Below, in pieces: positions 46,120 to 57,731 of a stretch of 64,000 nucleotides of DNA. The stretch covers positions 29,775,001-29,839,000 of the forward strand of contig BSWB01000003.1 in NCBI GenBank assembly GCA_033239125.1, read 5' to 3'. Every line of letters begins with the position of its first letter. The first letter of the stretch is position 1. The position numbers and the translations under genes are program-made. The notes beneath the pieces are model-generated. The model had not been told where the DNA came from. It did not search any database and saw only the letters and a program-made list of their open reading frames with translations. This DNA is from Fagopyrum homotropicum (lineage: Eukaryota; Streptophyta; Magnoliopsida; Caryophyllales; Polygonaceae).

Positions 46120-47705
46120 TGTAATAGGTAGGATTTCCGAATTCTAATTAATGTTTATAAACATAATCGTTGATAGTAATTGACATATAACTCGCGAAGA
46201 TTTCGCAAGTGATGAGTATGAGTCCCACTGTTATCTTCCTGGCGTAATTTTGGACGTTTGGGGAAATTTTTACGTTTTCCCCTGGGTAATTATTTGTACC
46301 CTCCGGTGTTATTTGGAGCATTTGGGAGATCCAATTAATAAAAATACAGCTGAGAGAAATGATCAGGACATCGGATATATCCTAGATATGAAATAACATG
46401 GAGAGGCAAAACGGCCAAAAGAGTCGTTATTTCGTTTCTTAACGGCTAAGAAAGATAGCTTAGGAATACACGTTTTCCGAGCAGTTGTGGAATAATTATC
46501 CCTACAATATTCCAGATTTAATATTCCAATCTCGATAAGTTTGGAGAAGGAGGTTCGACCGCCTTTTGATCGGTTAAAGGATAATTATCGACTTTGCTAA
46601 AGGATAATTATCGCCTTCACTATAAATAGCGGAAAATCCTTTATTAATTCATTTCCTTTCACGTTTCCTCGTAAAAGCTCTGATTTCTCTCAACCTTCAA
46701 ACTCATATCTACTCTCCGTTTCTAATCCGATTTCAATTCCGTTTGAGTTTCTGGATTCCACTCTTCATTCTCTTCATATCGGTACCGGGTTTTTGCATTT
46801 TCGAGCAGATGAAGGGTTGTTCGAGCATATATTTCACCAGGCAAGTTTTGTCGCTCAGATTCCGGTGAATTTGATGTTGTTCATGCATAGCCTGCGTCGT
46901 TGTGATTTCGAATCTTCTTTCAGATCGTCAATCAGGTTAGTAACGAATAAGTTATGAATTTATTCGTTTTTCGTACCGTGATTTGGCCTAAATTGACTTT
47001 AGGCTTGTCAAAATGGATAATTAGAAATTCCATTATGATCGTTATATTATTCTAGTGATTATGGGTAGTTTGTTTGATGAAGTCTGATGACAAGGGGTTT
47101 AGAAATTGCCTGCGGGCAAAACGTTATTCTGGCAAAATCTAATTAATTAATTAAAGGTTAATTAATTAAATTAGGATTAGAATCGAGATTGAGGAATGTT
47201 GAATAGATACTACCTTGAGATTTGAGGAATTGTGAGTTATGTTGAGATATTGAGGTTTAGTTGGTTGTGAGGCTTATTGATTGATTATGATCCTTATGGA
47301 TTCCTTGGGTCTAGGTGTGACCTTTTTGATTGATAGGAGTATTAATATCTCTTTCTGCCTTGTTATTAGGCAGTGTTCCTCTCAGGATTGGAGATTGATC
47401 GTGGTTGTGATTGTACGAGGTTAAGGTAAGTCTGTAGGACTTAGCTACCATCCTTATATTGGGTGTTTGCATGAGTGATGTGTGCTTTTTATGTTGCTAT
47501 GATAGCATGTGATGTCGTATATACCGACCTACGTTTTATTGATTGCCCCGTATGCGTGGCTATGATAACCTTTCCCCTTCATCCCGCCGTGGAGTCTGGG
47601 AGGTTCTCTTGAGACAGGTCAGACCTGGTATATGGGGAGGGCACAACACCACTCCCATAGGGTACACGGGTTGTGTGACCAATTCTACTCCAGATGGCTA
47701 TTATT

Positions 47706-47748
47706 CTGAGAGGCGAGGATGTATCGGTCCTCGTGTCACATATTTTCA

Positions 47749-47782
<34 letters not shown>

Positions 47783-47813
47783 ACATGAGGACCGATACAT
47801 CCTCGCCTCTCAG
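47706..47813. repeat. 37-bp inverted duplication around a TA tract
   Basis: The arms 47706-47742 and 47777-47813 are complementary with one mismatch. The loop is the TA microsatellite. The right arm is absent from the 5' LTR, so it is a new inverted copy made at or next to the insertion. Confidence 0.88.
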
Positions 47814-49036
47814 ATATATAGGGTCTGGTTCCGGTGAGGAGGACCCTTGCAGATAGGAATGAGGAGAGCCGGGGTGGTGACATGTGGCATGCCACGTCAC
47901 TGTTTTTTTTTTTTTTTTTTTTTCAGATTTTCTTTTTGTAAATAAAAACTGGTGTTCATATTTTTATAAATATGTGTTCATTTTTAAAAGAGTCATTGTT
48001 CATATTTTATCAATAAATGTTCATTTTTTTCCAACATTAACTTTTCCTTTTTTAACATTAATTGTTCATTTTTGTAGTTTTTTTAAAAACATTTTTTCAG
48101 ATTTTTTTTTGTAAATTATACTATTCTTTCAAATTGTGTTAATAAAATATGATGTTCATTTTATTACAAGTATGTATTCATTTTTTTTTACAGTTATGGT
48201 GTTTGTAATATGATGTTCATTTTTTTTGAAAATTATAATTTTCTTTAAAATCATGTTGATAATATTTAGAGATCGATTACATAAAAATTGTGAAATCAAA
48301 GAGAATACAAGACGATTCAGGTTTTATTTCTTTGAATTTCTACTCTCACTAATTAGATTTCCATTCTTAAGGTTTAGGTTTCATTATGATGATGTTTGTC
48401 TTCGAAATCAAATTTGTTTGAATCATTTTGTATTTGATAAGTTTGATTGAGAAAATACATGTATATACATATGTTGAGTTGGTCTAATAACTCCAATTGA
48501 ATAATCTATAGGCTCCTTTTAGTGTGCACGCAAACTGTTCGGCAAAATGCCTTATAAAAAAATAGTTTATAATATTTACAGGAACAATGACATAAAAAGT
48601 ATGAACACTGACGAGTAAAAACATGAACAATGACGTATAAAAGTATGAACACCGATGACTTATCTATAACTTTGACACATACATAACATATTATGATCAT
48701 CTTTTAATGTTTTGTGATGAATTTTTTTATTTTTGTGGTTATATATTGTAAATGAACATCTATGTATTATAAAATGAACACAAAAGAATAAATGGACATG
48801 ACACTTTGATGAATAAAAATACTATGAACACCGATGTATAAAAACATGAACAATGACATATAAAAGTATGAACACCGATGACTATTTTGAACGTAAGGTT
48901 ATTTTTCCAGATTTTAAGTTAATTTACAAAAATGCCATTAATGATGAGCGTGTGAGAGCCCTTGATTTAAATTCATCCAATGGCTTACAGCCCTCCTAAT
49001 TCCTATCTACAAGCTTTCTCCTCACTTGAACTAAAA

Positions 49037-49041
<5 letters not shown>
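47814..49041. mobile_element. MITE-like element inserted in a TA microsatellite
   Basis: TA repeats flank both sides. The ends form imperfect inverted repeats of about 55 bp, sharing AGTGAGGAG/GGTGAGGAGG and AGATAGGAATNAGGAG blocks. The inside is T-rich on the left and A-rich on the right. It carries repeated TGTTCAT and inverted ATGAACA words, and ACATGTGGCATGCCACGT near the left end. There is no coding capacity. It behaves like Micron-type elements described in rice, which insert into TA repeats. Confidence 0.7.
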
Positions 49042-49083
<42 letters not shown>

Positions 49084-49572
49084 GTTTTGAGTAAATGACT
49101 ATTATATGAAGATAATAAAAGGGGTAAATGTGTGATAGCATGATTATGTGTTTATATTTCATGACTTGTGCTGGTGCTTATGCATTACCCTATATATGTA
49201 TGGTTAGCTAACGGTTTCATACCGTGTTGTAGATGTTTGCAGGATAGGCGCTACTGGGTGATCTGACAGGGTGATAGGCCGAGGACTCTCGTACATTAGG
49301 TGGTTAGTTTTGGGGTTGTTTATGTTTTCCCTCCTACGTGAGGATGATGTCTTGTTTTCCCTCCTATGTGAGGATGTCGTTTCATACTCGGCTATGTTGT
49401 TGTTTAACTTTGGTTATATAGTTTATACGGTTTGATGTATTTGTTTTTATATATGTCAGTGTCATATTGTAAGGTCTAGTGAACTTGTTGTCAGGTTAGG
49501 GTCAGGATCTATTGTGGGATCCTATCCCAATGCGACATCCCGAGTCCCGCGGAATCGGGGTGTTACACTTGT

Positions 49573-49700
49573 GGTGGTTGTATTGTTTCCCTCTTGGTTT
49601 TTTCTTTTTGCATGACGCTTGGTCAATTTGCCGGTTGTCGGCCTCTCGATACACCAATTATTTTGGTGTAATCGAGTTTCTTACCTTCTTGATCAAAAAA
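49573..49700 (+). mobile_element. Probable LINE 3' end, right part
   Basis: It continues the LINE-like tail interrupted by the Tekay-type element: CTCTCGATACACCAATT, TGTAATCGAGTTTC and CTTGATCAAAAAAA, typical of plant L1 ends with a short A-tail. Confidence 0.5.
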
Positions 49701-49959
49701 ATATATATGAATTAAAAACTATAGTTTATGATAAAATATAAAGTTCAAAATGTTATAATGTATGTGTTATGTTATAAGTATTAAGTATGTGTACAAAATT
49801 CAAAGTAATACAAACATGTATAAAAATGGGTGTCTATAATAAACCAAACTATTACACACTATTAATTTAATAAATTTTATATTTTTAATTTGTATAATGA
49901 TATTAATAATCATTTGAATTGTTTTATATATGTCATGACAAGTGACTAGACCTGTACTA
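49701..49959. other. AT-rich spacer
   Basis: I see no gene or repeat in this stretch. Confidence 0.5.
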
Positions 49960-50308
49960 ATTCGGGCGGGTCATCCGTCCCGCCCGTCCGCGAGAAAACA
50001 TGGATATGGGCAGCTAGTTTGACCCGTTTGGGTCCGCCCGACCCGTATTTTGGTGGTACGGATACGGGTAAACATTTTGGCCCGCAGACCAACCTAGTCC
50101 GGCCCTTATATAGTTTTATAAATATAATTTTTATGTATATGTATATATAATTTATATTTTTTGAGTGTCGCATACTTTGACTTTTCATTTAGTTTGTTTG
50201 AAGTATTTTGACGAGTTATTGTAGGGCAAATTTGACTGAATTATACTTGTTTTTTTTTTCAAGTATTTTTATTTATTCATTTTGTGTGTTGATTGTTGTT
50301 GAACTTGC
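49960..50308. repeat. Dispersed repeat, copy B
   Basis: The GC-rich part with GGCGGGTCATCCGTCCCGCC and the TGTGTTGATTGTTGTTGAAC tail resemble 24500-24690. The LINE A-tail begins right after it at 50309. Confidence 0.55.
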
Positions 50309-53300
50309 TTTTTTTTTTATAAGAAAACCAAATTCAATTACTTATAAGCACATCAACATACAGAATAGGATCTAGTTCAACAGAAAAACAGATTGAAGTA
50401 GCAGACAGTAACGGGCACAAAAGTCTAAGACTCGCCAAGAAGTGAGCCGCTTGATTTCCTTTTCTATTGACATAAGACAAGCTAATAGTCAAAGTTCCTT
50501 CCGCAATCTTCAAAATCTTCTCCCCCAACATACCAAGAGGGTTCCGAAGTAGTTTGGGCTGTCTAATATGCGTTATCACCACCATACAGTCCGACTCCAC
50601 AATGAAACGAGACAAACCGTCTCCACCGCTTGTTGGACAACCCAAATAATTGCCTCGCTTCCGCGATCTCCGGCGAAAAGCCAACTTGGATGGATTGAGA
50701 GCCCACGAATTGCACTCCACCGGCATCATCTCTTGCTATAATACCAACCCCACTGGTTGAAGCAGTACTCGAAGCGTCAACATTTATCTTCATGAATCCT
50801 ATCGGCGGGTTCCTCCACCTCCTCTTCCCCACGCAGGCCGGTCGTCCACCACCTTTTACTTTCTGATGCATCTTCTTGTAGGTTGACAGCCATTGTAGCT
50901 GATCCTCCCTCTCCACACCTTGAAAGATGACCTTGTTTCTTACTGTCCATATTCCATGGAGGAGCATGGCCCAAGCTTCCACCTGCTCAAATTGAGCACT
51001 GTCATTAACCACCCCAAATATATCCTTGAAATGCCGGCAATATCGGTGCAGCCCTCTCAACGTCGGATCTCGCTTCCAAACAAGCTTTGCCCTCACACAC
51101 GTTAGTCGTTCGTGTTCAATAGACTCCATACAACTGCAAGCCCAACATCGAGGGTCTAACTTGCATTTGTGTCTCATAAGGTTGAGATTACAAGGAAGAA
51201 CATTTGATACACATCTCCACAAAAAGTCCCTGATCCTCGGAGTTATTTCCATACGCCAAAAAAATGTCGACAGACGCGCCTCATCTTCCCCGGAAGAGGA
51301 TGAACCCGCATCTGTCTCCCTACGTTGCTTATCCATTAACAAATGGTAGCATGAGCGGACCGAAAATACACCACTCTTCTCATAGAACCGGATCATAGTA
51401 TCCCGAACAGATGGGTCAACGAGATGTATCCGTAAAATTAAATCATTGTCGTCCTCGGTGAATAACGATCGGATCTCTGCCTCCCTCCATGTAGAGGAAC
51501 TCCAGTCAATTAGATCTCTTACCTAGACAAACTCATCATTCTCAATGGGCAGGATGAATGGCTTAAACAAGGATGGGTGCGGAAGCCATAAATCATCCCG
51601 TATAGAAATCAAGTCTCCATTACCCACAAACCAATACAATCCCTCCTTAAGTGCAGCTTGGCCTCGCATAATGCTGTGCCATGCATAACTAGGAGAATAA
51701 CCCATACGCGCATCAAGAAAAGAAGAGGACGGAAAGCACCTCGCTTTTAGAAGACGGGCAAGAAGCGAATCTAGGTGAGTGATAATTCTCCAACCTTGTC
51801 GAGCGAGGAGGGCAACATTAAAAAACTTTAAATCTCGAAAACCCATTCCACCCTCCTTCTTTGGAACACACAATCTCTTCCAACTCATCCAATGTATAGA
51901 CCGGCGATCCGCATCTCCCCACCAAAACTTACAAATTATTTGTTCAATATCCCGACACAAATCCGCGGAGAGATGATAACAAGACATTGTGTAAGTCGGA
52001 ATAGCTTGAAGCACAGATTTAATGAGTACCTCCTTCCCGGCGTTTGATAGCAGATGACCCTTCCAAGATGTAAGTTTTTTCCACACTCTTTCCTTAACAT
52101 GCGCAAACACCACTTTCTTCGTTCTATCAGTCATGGTTGGGAGACCCAAGTACTTCTCATGCCTCTCAACTTCAACAACTTGAAGAATGCTCTGTAATTC
52201 CTTCCTTTGGTCCTCACTAACATTCGCACTAAATGATAGCTCCAATTTTCCAAAATTGACTTGTTGACCTGATGTTTCTTCGTAAACACGAAGAATATTC
52301 ACAATTTCTTGGCTTTGTTGACAAGTAGCTTCAGCAAACAACATGTTATCATCTGCAAAAAATAGGTGAGACACCACAGGTGCCCGACGAGCAATTTTGA
52401 TCCCTTTCCACCTTCCATTCAACTCACTCGATCTAATGAGCCCAGATAAAGCTTCCGCACAAAGTAAGAAAAGATAAGAAGACAATGGATCACCTTGACG
52501 AAGCCCCCGGGACGGAAAGAACTTTGGAGTCGGAACAGCTTGAACTAGAACCAAAAATGAAACACTCTGCATGCAACTCATGATCAACCCCACCTAGTGC
52601 GTGTAAAATCCCATCTTAAGCATGCATTCCTCCAAAAAGTTCCATTCAACCCTGTCATATGCTTTAGCATATCCAATTTCAGTGCCAAAAAACCATAACC
52701 TCCCTGCCTTTTCCTTTTCATGTAATGAAAAATCTCCGTCGCAGCAAGTGCATTATCAGTAATGAGACGCCCCAAAACGAAAGCACTTTGGGTCTCCGAA
52801 ACTACTTTTACCAAGCATCCATTTAACCTATTAGCAAGCATTTTCGAAATAATTTTGTATAAAATATTACACAAGCTATTAGGGCGAAGATCCTTCATAC
52901 GAGATGTGTTAGTAACTTTTGGAATAAGGGAAATGAAAGTGTGATTTAGGTTATCTGGGATACCAGACCCATTAAGAGCATTAAGAACAAACTTTGTGAC
53001 ATCCGAGCCAACGATATGTCAATGTTGTTGAAAAAACAACGCCGACATACCATCTGGACCCGGAGCCTTCGTGGGATGCATTGAAAAAAGAGCATAATGT
53101 ACCTCCTCACCAGAGAATGGACGTAAGAGCTCGAGATTATCCTCCTCCAAAACCACATGCGAGATTCCTTGAGAAGTCGTTGAAGGAGGTGCATTTAGAC
53201 TAGCCTTAAACAGATCCCGGAAATACTCCATCGCCACCCGACCATTCCATCCCCACTCCTCCATTCCATCCCATTATCATCAATAAGTCGATTCAACAAA

Positions 53301-53370
53301 TTTCGTTTCTGACGTCCATTCGCTTTTTTGTTAAAGAACGTTGAGTTCCAAGCGAGCGTCTTCCCTAATA
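50309..53370 (-). pseudogene. 5'-truncated L1-type LINE: reverse transcriptase, zinc finger, RNase H
   Basis: Reading leftwards: a pre-RT linker (FNKKANGRQKRNLL near 53320); RT start (PTKAPGPDGMSALFF near 53080); ETQSAFVLGRLITDNALAA (near 52790); a frameshift near 52668; RLRQGDPLSSYLFLLCAEAL-type motif near 52500; catalytic FADD near 52360; a long open RT C-terminus; a TAG at 51523-51525; a zf-RVT zinc-finger region (51400-51080); and an RNase H domain (INVDASSTASTSGVG near 50790), broken again near 50640. The plus-strand T-run at 50309-50318 is the A-tail. The endonuclease ORF is absent, so the insertion is 5' truncated. It is inactive. Confidence 0.9.
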
Positions 53371-54313
53371 CGAAAAAGGACGGAAGAGAGGTAAGACTTA
53401 AAGGCTGAGTCTATTGGGACAGAAGACTACTAAGGCACTGTGATGCTTTCACTTTCGGAAGGAATGGGGCGACTAGGTCCGGCTCTTGCGCAGGTTACTC
53501 GAGCTTGACTGGGTCGTAAAGGGGCGATCGTTACTGCCTGTTTGTGCACAGAAAGTTGAGGAGGGCTGTCAACTCGAGTCGGAGGAGACAAAAGGAAGCA
53601 AGGGAAGGCGGTTTTACCTAGTCGATCACGCGTGCAGGAGGTCGCTGGCAGCACCCTTGGTTATGTCGAGAAGACCGACGCTCAGAGTTGTTGCTGTGCT
53701 GGGGAGATCGATCGAGAGCAGCGTTTTACTACAGAAGGAAGGGCAAAAGTGAAGGCGCTCTGAATGTAGACGGGAGGAGGGGAACGTGAGGCTGAATCAT
53801 GAAGGAAGTATGCTACTGCGTGAAATGCGGGAGCTGTTACAAGGTAGATCTCTCCATCCTCCAGCTCAGTACACGTCATAGAGGGAACATGCCTACTGCT
53901 CGATGAGCCGGCGTCCCGATGGGCTTCTGGCTGGCACAAGTAGCCCGCTGATCACAAGGCTGCACATCCTGGGTTGGGTCTTGGGCTGGCTTGAGGGATT
54001 CAGCAGCAGTAGTTAGGGGAGTTGGCTGACAACTATTTGTCTGGGCCTTGTCACAAGGTTGTTGGGCTTCGTCATGACCTCGTCTCAGCTTTGTCATGGT
54101 CTCGTCACAACTTTGTCATGGTCTCGTTAAAAGTCGTCGTTAAGAACTAATTATAAGAACTAGGGTTTGTTATGTATTTCATCTTTTTATGTGAGTTTTA
54201 GCTTACATTAAATGGTAAGATTTGTGATGGTAGAAACATTGGTATCAAGTACACGGATCATCGGGTCGAAATTCGGTTCGACTAGGAAGTAAACGGAATT
54301 AAAATTTCAGATA
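53371..54313. other. Unassigned moderately GC-rich DNA
   Basis: I see no recognisable coding sequence. Three imperfect copies of TTTGTCATGGTCTCGT occur at 54062-54125. The DNA may be a captured fragment or an unrecognised LTR. Confidence 0.45.
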
Positions 54314-55350
54314 CTACACAAGTGTTGGGTTCTTCACAATAGCAAATCGTGCTTGTAGAACTCCAAAGGCTCGTTCCACATCCTTTCGACATGACTCTTG
54401 TAGTTTAGCAAACAACACATCCTTCTCACCTCGTGCAAGTCTTATTGACGGTATAGATGTTTCCCACCATGGATAGATACCGTCGGTTAGATAATAACAC
54501 ATGATATATGAATGACCATTGACGGTAAAATTCACATGTGGCGATATACCTTGCAAAACATCATCAAACACACGAGAACAATCGTGAACATTGATGTCAT
54601 TGCACGTACATGGTGTTCTAAAGAATGCATACCAAATCCATAGATCATAAAACGCAACAGCTTCTAAGATGATTGTTGGCCTCCCATGACCGCGTGTGAA
54701 CTGAATTTTCCATACAGTTGGACAATTCTTCCACTCCCAATGCATACAATCAATTGAGCCTATCATGTCAGGGAACCCACGTATCTCTCCAACATGAAGA
54801 AGTCGTTGCATGCCTTTAATTTTGGTCTTCGTAGATACATGTCTCCAAATGAAGAAATGATTCCTTCCACTAAGTTGGTCAAACATTCTCGTGCAGTTGA
54901 TGCGCCCATACAAAGATACTCATCCACCGCATTTGCACTTATACCATAAGCCAACATGCGTATGACAGCCATGTAGTTTTGTAATTGGGATAGGCCAAAC
55001 CTACCGGTTGCATCTCGTCTGTGATGAAAATACTCATATGTGGCTGACAAATGGTTCACAATGCGTAAGAACAACGGTCTACGCATTCTAAACCGCCTTT
55101 GAAATTGCTCTTCAGAATAAACTGGTTGTGAAACTTCACTGAAATAGTCTTTGACTTGGCGTTCATGACCCTTCTCACGCTCTCTATGAATGTATTGTCG
55201 ACGTTGTTGTGATTGAGAGTTTTCACCTTTGGATCGACGTTGTCTTGATCGAGTTTGCATTCTTGCAATAAAACGATCCTTCATTGCAGCAAACTCGGGA
55301 TCTGCCAAACCACCAATATTAATAAAATCTTCTACGGGGTTGGAACCCAT
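54314..55350 (-). pseudogene. PIF/Harbinger transposase (HARBI1/ALP1-like), frameshifted and truncated
   Basis: The N-terminal frame starts at 55350 (MGSNPVEDF) and holds a basic linker, then RFRMRRPLFLRIV and LQNYMAVIRMLAYG, typical of plant Harbinger transposases, ending at MYLRRPK. A frame change near 54820 leads to LLHVGEIRGFPDMIGSIDCMH. The three catalytic acidic residues are visible: Asp in GSIDCMHWEW, Asp in CNDINVHD, Glu in RKDVERAFGVLQ. The frame stops at NPTLV, where the family normally continues for some tens of residues. The enzyme would cut and paste the element at TTA/TAA-type targets. As it stands it is inactive. Confidence 0.9.
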
Positions 55351-55509
55351 TTTTACGTGGGCAATGAAAATTAAGTAATTTGCAAAAATATTAGAGGGTG
55401 ATGTGAGTTTCTGATCGGTTTTTGAGAAATTGAAGGAATGTCTTTTTTAGAAGAGTGAGATGATATTTCTTATATACAAACATAGAGTTTAAATAGGGAG
55501 AACCAAATG

Positions 55510-56650
55510 TTAAAAAGCATTGGATTAAAATTCAAATCCGTCATAATTGAGAGTCACTTGTTAGATGAGTGGTCACTCAAATCAACATAAAGCCAACACT
55601 TTAATGATTCACCAACATTGGGAAGAGTAAGGTACAATAATTTGGATTCAAATTCAAATATGTCATAATTGAGGGCCACTTGTTAGATAAGTGGTCATTC
55701 AAATCAACATAAAGCCAACACATTAATGATTCACCAACATTGGGAAGAGTAAGGTAAAATAGTTTGGATTCAAATTCAAATCCGTCATGATTAAAAGCCA
55801 CTTCTCTGATGAGTGGTCATTCAAATCAACATAAAGCCAACACTTTAATGATTCACCAACATTGGGAAGAGTAAGGTAAAATAATTTGAATTCAAATTCA
55901 AATCCGTCATAATTGAGAGCCACTTATCTTATGAGTGGTCATTCAAATCAACATAAAGCCAACACTTTAATGATTCACTAACATTGGGAAGAGTAAGGTA
56001 AAATAATTTGGAATCAAATTCAAATCCGTCATAATTGAAAGTCACTTGTCTGATGAGTGGTCATTCAAATCAACATAAAGCCAACACTTTAATGATTAAC
56101 CAACATTGCGAAGAGTAAGGTAAAATAATTTGTATTCAAATTCAAATCCGTTATAATTGGGAGCCACTTGTCTGATGAGTGGTCATTCAAATCAACATAA
56201 AGTCAACACTTTAATGATTCACCAACATTGGGAAGAGTATGGTAAAACAATTTGGATTCAAATTCAAATCCGTCATAATTGAGAGTCACTTGTGTGATGA
56301 GTGATTACTCAAATCAACATAAAGCCAACACTTTACGGATTCACCAACATTGGGAAGAGTAAGGTAAAATAATTTGGATTCAAATTTAAATCCGTCATAA
56401 TTGAGGGTCACTTGTCTGATGAGTGGTCATTCAAATCAACATAAAGCCAACTTTTTAATGATTCACCAACATTGGAAAGAGTAAGGTAAAATAATTTGGA
56501 TTCAAATTCAAATCCGTCATAATTGAGGGTCACTTGTCTAGTGAGTGGTCATTCAAATCAACATAAAGCCAACACTTTAATGATTCAGCAACATTGGAAA
56601 GAGTAAGGTAAAATAAATTGGATTCAAATTCAAATCCGTGATAATTGAAG
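55510..56650. repeat. Tandem array of ~120-bp repeats between the two Harbinger ORFs
   Basis: About 9.5 units with a period of 119-122 bp; CCAACATTGGGAAGAGTAAGG recurs near 55614, 55733, 55856, 56101, 56222, 56345 and onwards, with variants in between. Units contain TTCAAATCCGTCATAATTGA and GATGAGTGGTCATTCAAATC. The array fills the space between the divergent transposase and Myb-like ORFs. Confidence 0.92.
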
Positions 56651-56793
56651 CCTTTATATATAGGTCGTGTTTGTAATCAAATTCTCCACACTTTTCAACT
56701 CATCTTCTCTAAAAAATTTTTTTGAAATGGATCTTCTCTAAAATTTATCTTCTCTAATACTCATCTTCTCTAAAACTCATCTTTATCACCGTT

Positions 56794-57535
56794 ATGGAAC
56801 CAAATCAACCCCACAACTATCAAAATTCCCTCAACTTTTTTTCTAATTTTTTAGATTTGACTCAAGATCAAACAAATGGGTCATATCGCTCCTTCAATCC
56901 AGATTACCCATTTGGTCCTCATGGAAACATTCCAAAGAATCAATATCGTCCATATGGAAGTGTTCCAACGAACTAATATGGTCAATATGGAAGCATCCCG
57001 ACGAGTCATTACGGTGCATATGGAAGCATTTCAACAAACCAATATGGTCCCTATGGAAGCACCCTAATGAACTCATACCAACAGGTGGCGAGTATGGAAG
57101 AAATAAACCCTATCTTAACCCCTCCCACGAGTGGTCAACAAGAAGCCCCTCGTCAAAGTAGTTCTCGTCAAAGCGGTCTACAACGAGTGAAATGGAACCA
57201 AGGAGAAGAGTTGTTAGTTGTCAGTGCATGGATCAAAACCAGCATGGACAATGTTATCGGTAATGAATAAAATGACGCAACATTTTGGGACCGGGTCACG
57301 GAATACTACAACACCAGAAGAGTGGAGGATGATGACACTTGAGTTGAAAGGGGTTCAAGCTCTATAAAACAAAGGTGGCACAAAATATCTATAGAGACTT
57401 CAAAATTTGTTGGATGTTACAAACAAGCATCCAATCGAAGATCATGTGGACAAAGTGAGACAAATTTACTCAAAATGGCACATGCTATTTACCTTTCCGA
57501 CACAGATTCAAACTTTAGATTTGAACATTGTGAAC
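56794..57535 (+). pseudogene. Harbinger ORF1, Myb/trihelix-like accessory protein, decayed
   Basis: From ATG 56794 the frame gives MEPNQPHNYQNSLNFFSNF, then several tandem PYGSIPTNQYG-type repeats, a stop near 56974, and a DNA-binding-like region: WNQGEELLVVSAWIKTSMDN near 57190-57250, FWDRVTEYYN, and RWHKISIETSKFVGCYKQA near 57370. This order matches the Myb-like ORF1 of plant PIF/Pong elements, which helps the transposase. At least three stops or shifts are present (near 56974, 57268 and 57341). After FEHC the sequence collapses into an inverted repeat. Its partner transposase points the other way at 54314-55350. Confidence 0.82.
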
Positions 57536-57566
57536 CTGTGTCGGAAAGGTAAATAGCATGTGCCAT
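57475..57566. repeat. 31-bp perfect inverted repeat at the end of Harbinger ORF1
   Basis: The arms 57475-57505 and 57536-57566 are perfect complements with a 30-bp loop. Parts of the same block (CTGTGTCGGA and ACATGCTATTTAC) reappear at 57586-57607, so this is a template-switch-type rearrangement of the ORF1 tail. Confidence 0.9.
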
Positions 57567-57731
57567 AGAGTTTAAAGTTTGAACCTGTGTCGGAACATGC
57601 TATTTACATAGACATTCTATTTTTTAATATTCATAATTTATTTTTCTTCATCCATATAGTCTAATATCAAACTTTAGATTTTGTCATTCCCATATTTTCT
57701 TGATTATTTCTTTATCCATAGAGTCTAATAT

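Larger units (their letters stand above)
36934..49567 (+). mobile_element. Tekay/Del-type Ty3/gypsy element, complete ends, 12.6 kb with nested insertions
   Basis: The element has two LTRs (36934-39119 and 46120-49567), a PBS and matching 5-bp target duplications. Its internal 7.0 kb holds a broken gag-pol, a hairpin-rich 3' tail and a nested solo LTR. The 3' LTR is enlarged by a ~1.2-kb MITE-like insertion plus a short inverted duplication; without them it equals the 5' LTR in length. By eye the first 400 bp of the LTRs differ at about 9 positions, mostly C/T or A/G, while the coding region is far more decayed. That suggests the copy was already coding-dead when it inserted and moved in trans. 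Confidence 0.9.
46120..49567 (+). mobile_element. 3' LTR of the Tekay-type element, interrupted
   Basis: It starts TGTAATAGGTAGG and ends GGGGTGTTACA, followed by target duplication CTTGT at 49568. It matches the 5' LTR except for a 37-bp inverted duplication and a ~1.2-kb insertion within the TA microsatellite (47743-49080). Its TATA box is at 46621. Confidence 0.9.

Noticed and set aside
47543..47788. 81-codon ORF ending in Ile-Tyr repeats
   Set aside because: It is LTR sequence read into the TA microsatellite; the 5' LTR copy at 38451 gives a similar artefact in another frame.
50920..51349. Plus-strand ORFs of 61 and 107 codons
   Set aside because: They are antisense shadows of the LINE zinc-finger region.
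55510..56650. CRISPR-like array
   Set aside because: Units are ~120 bp head-to-tail without unique spacers, and the DNA is from a plant genome; it is a tandem repeat.
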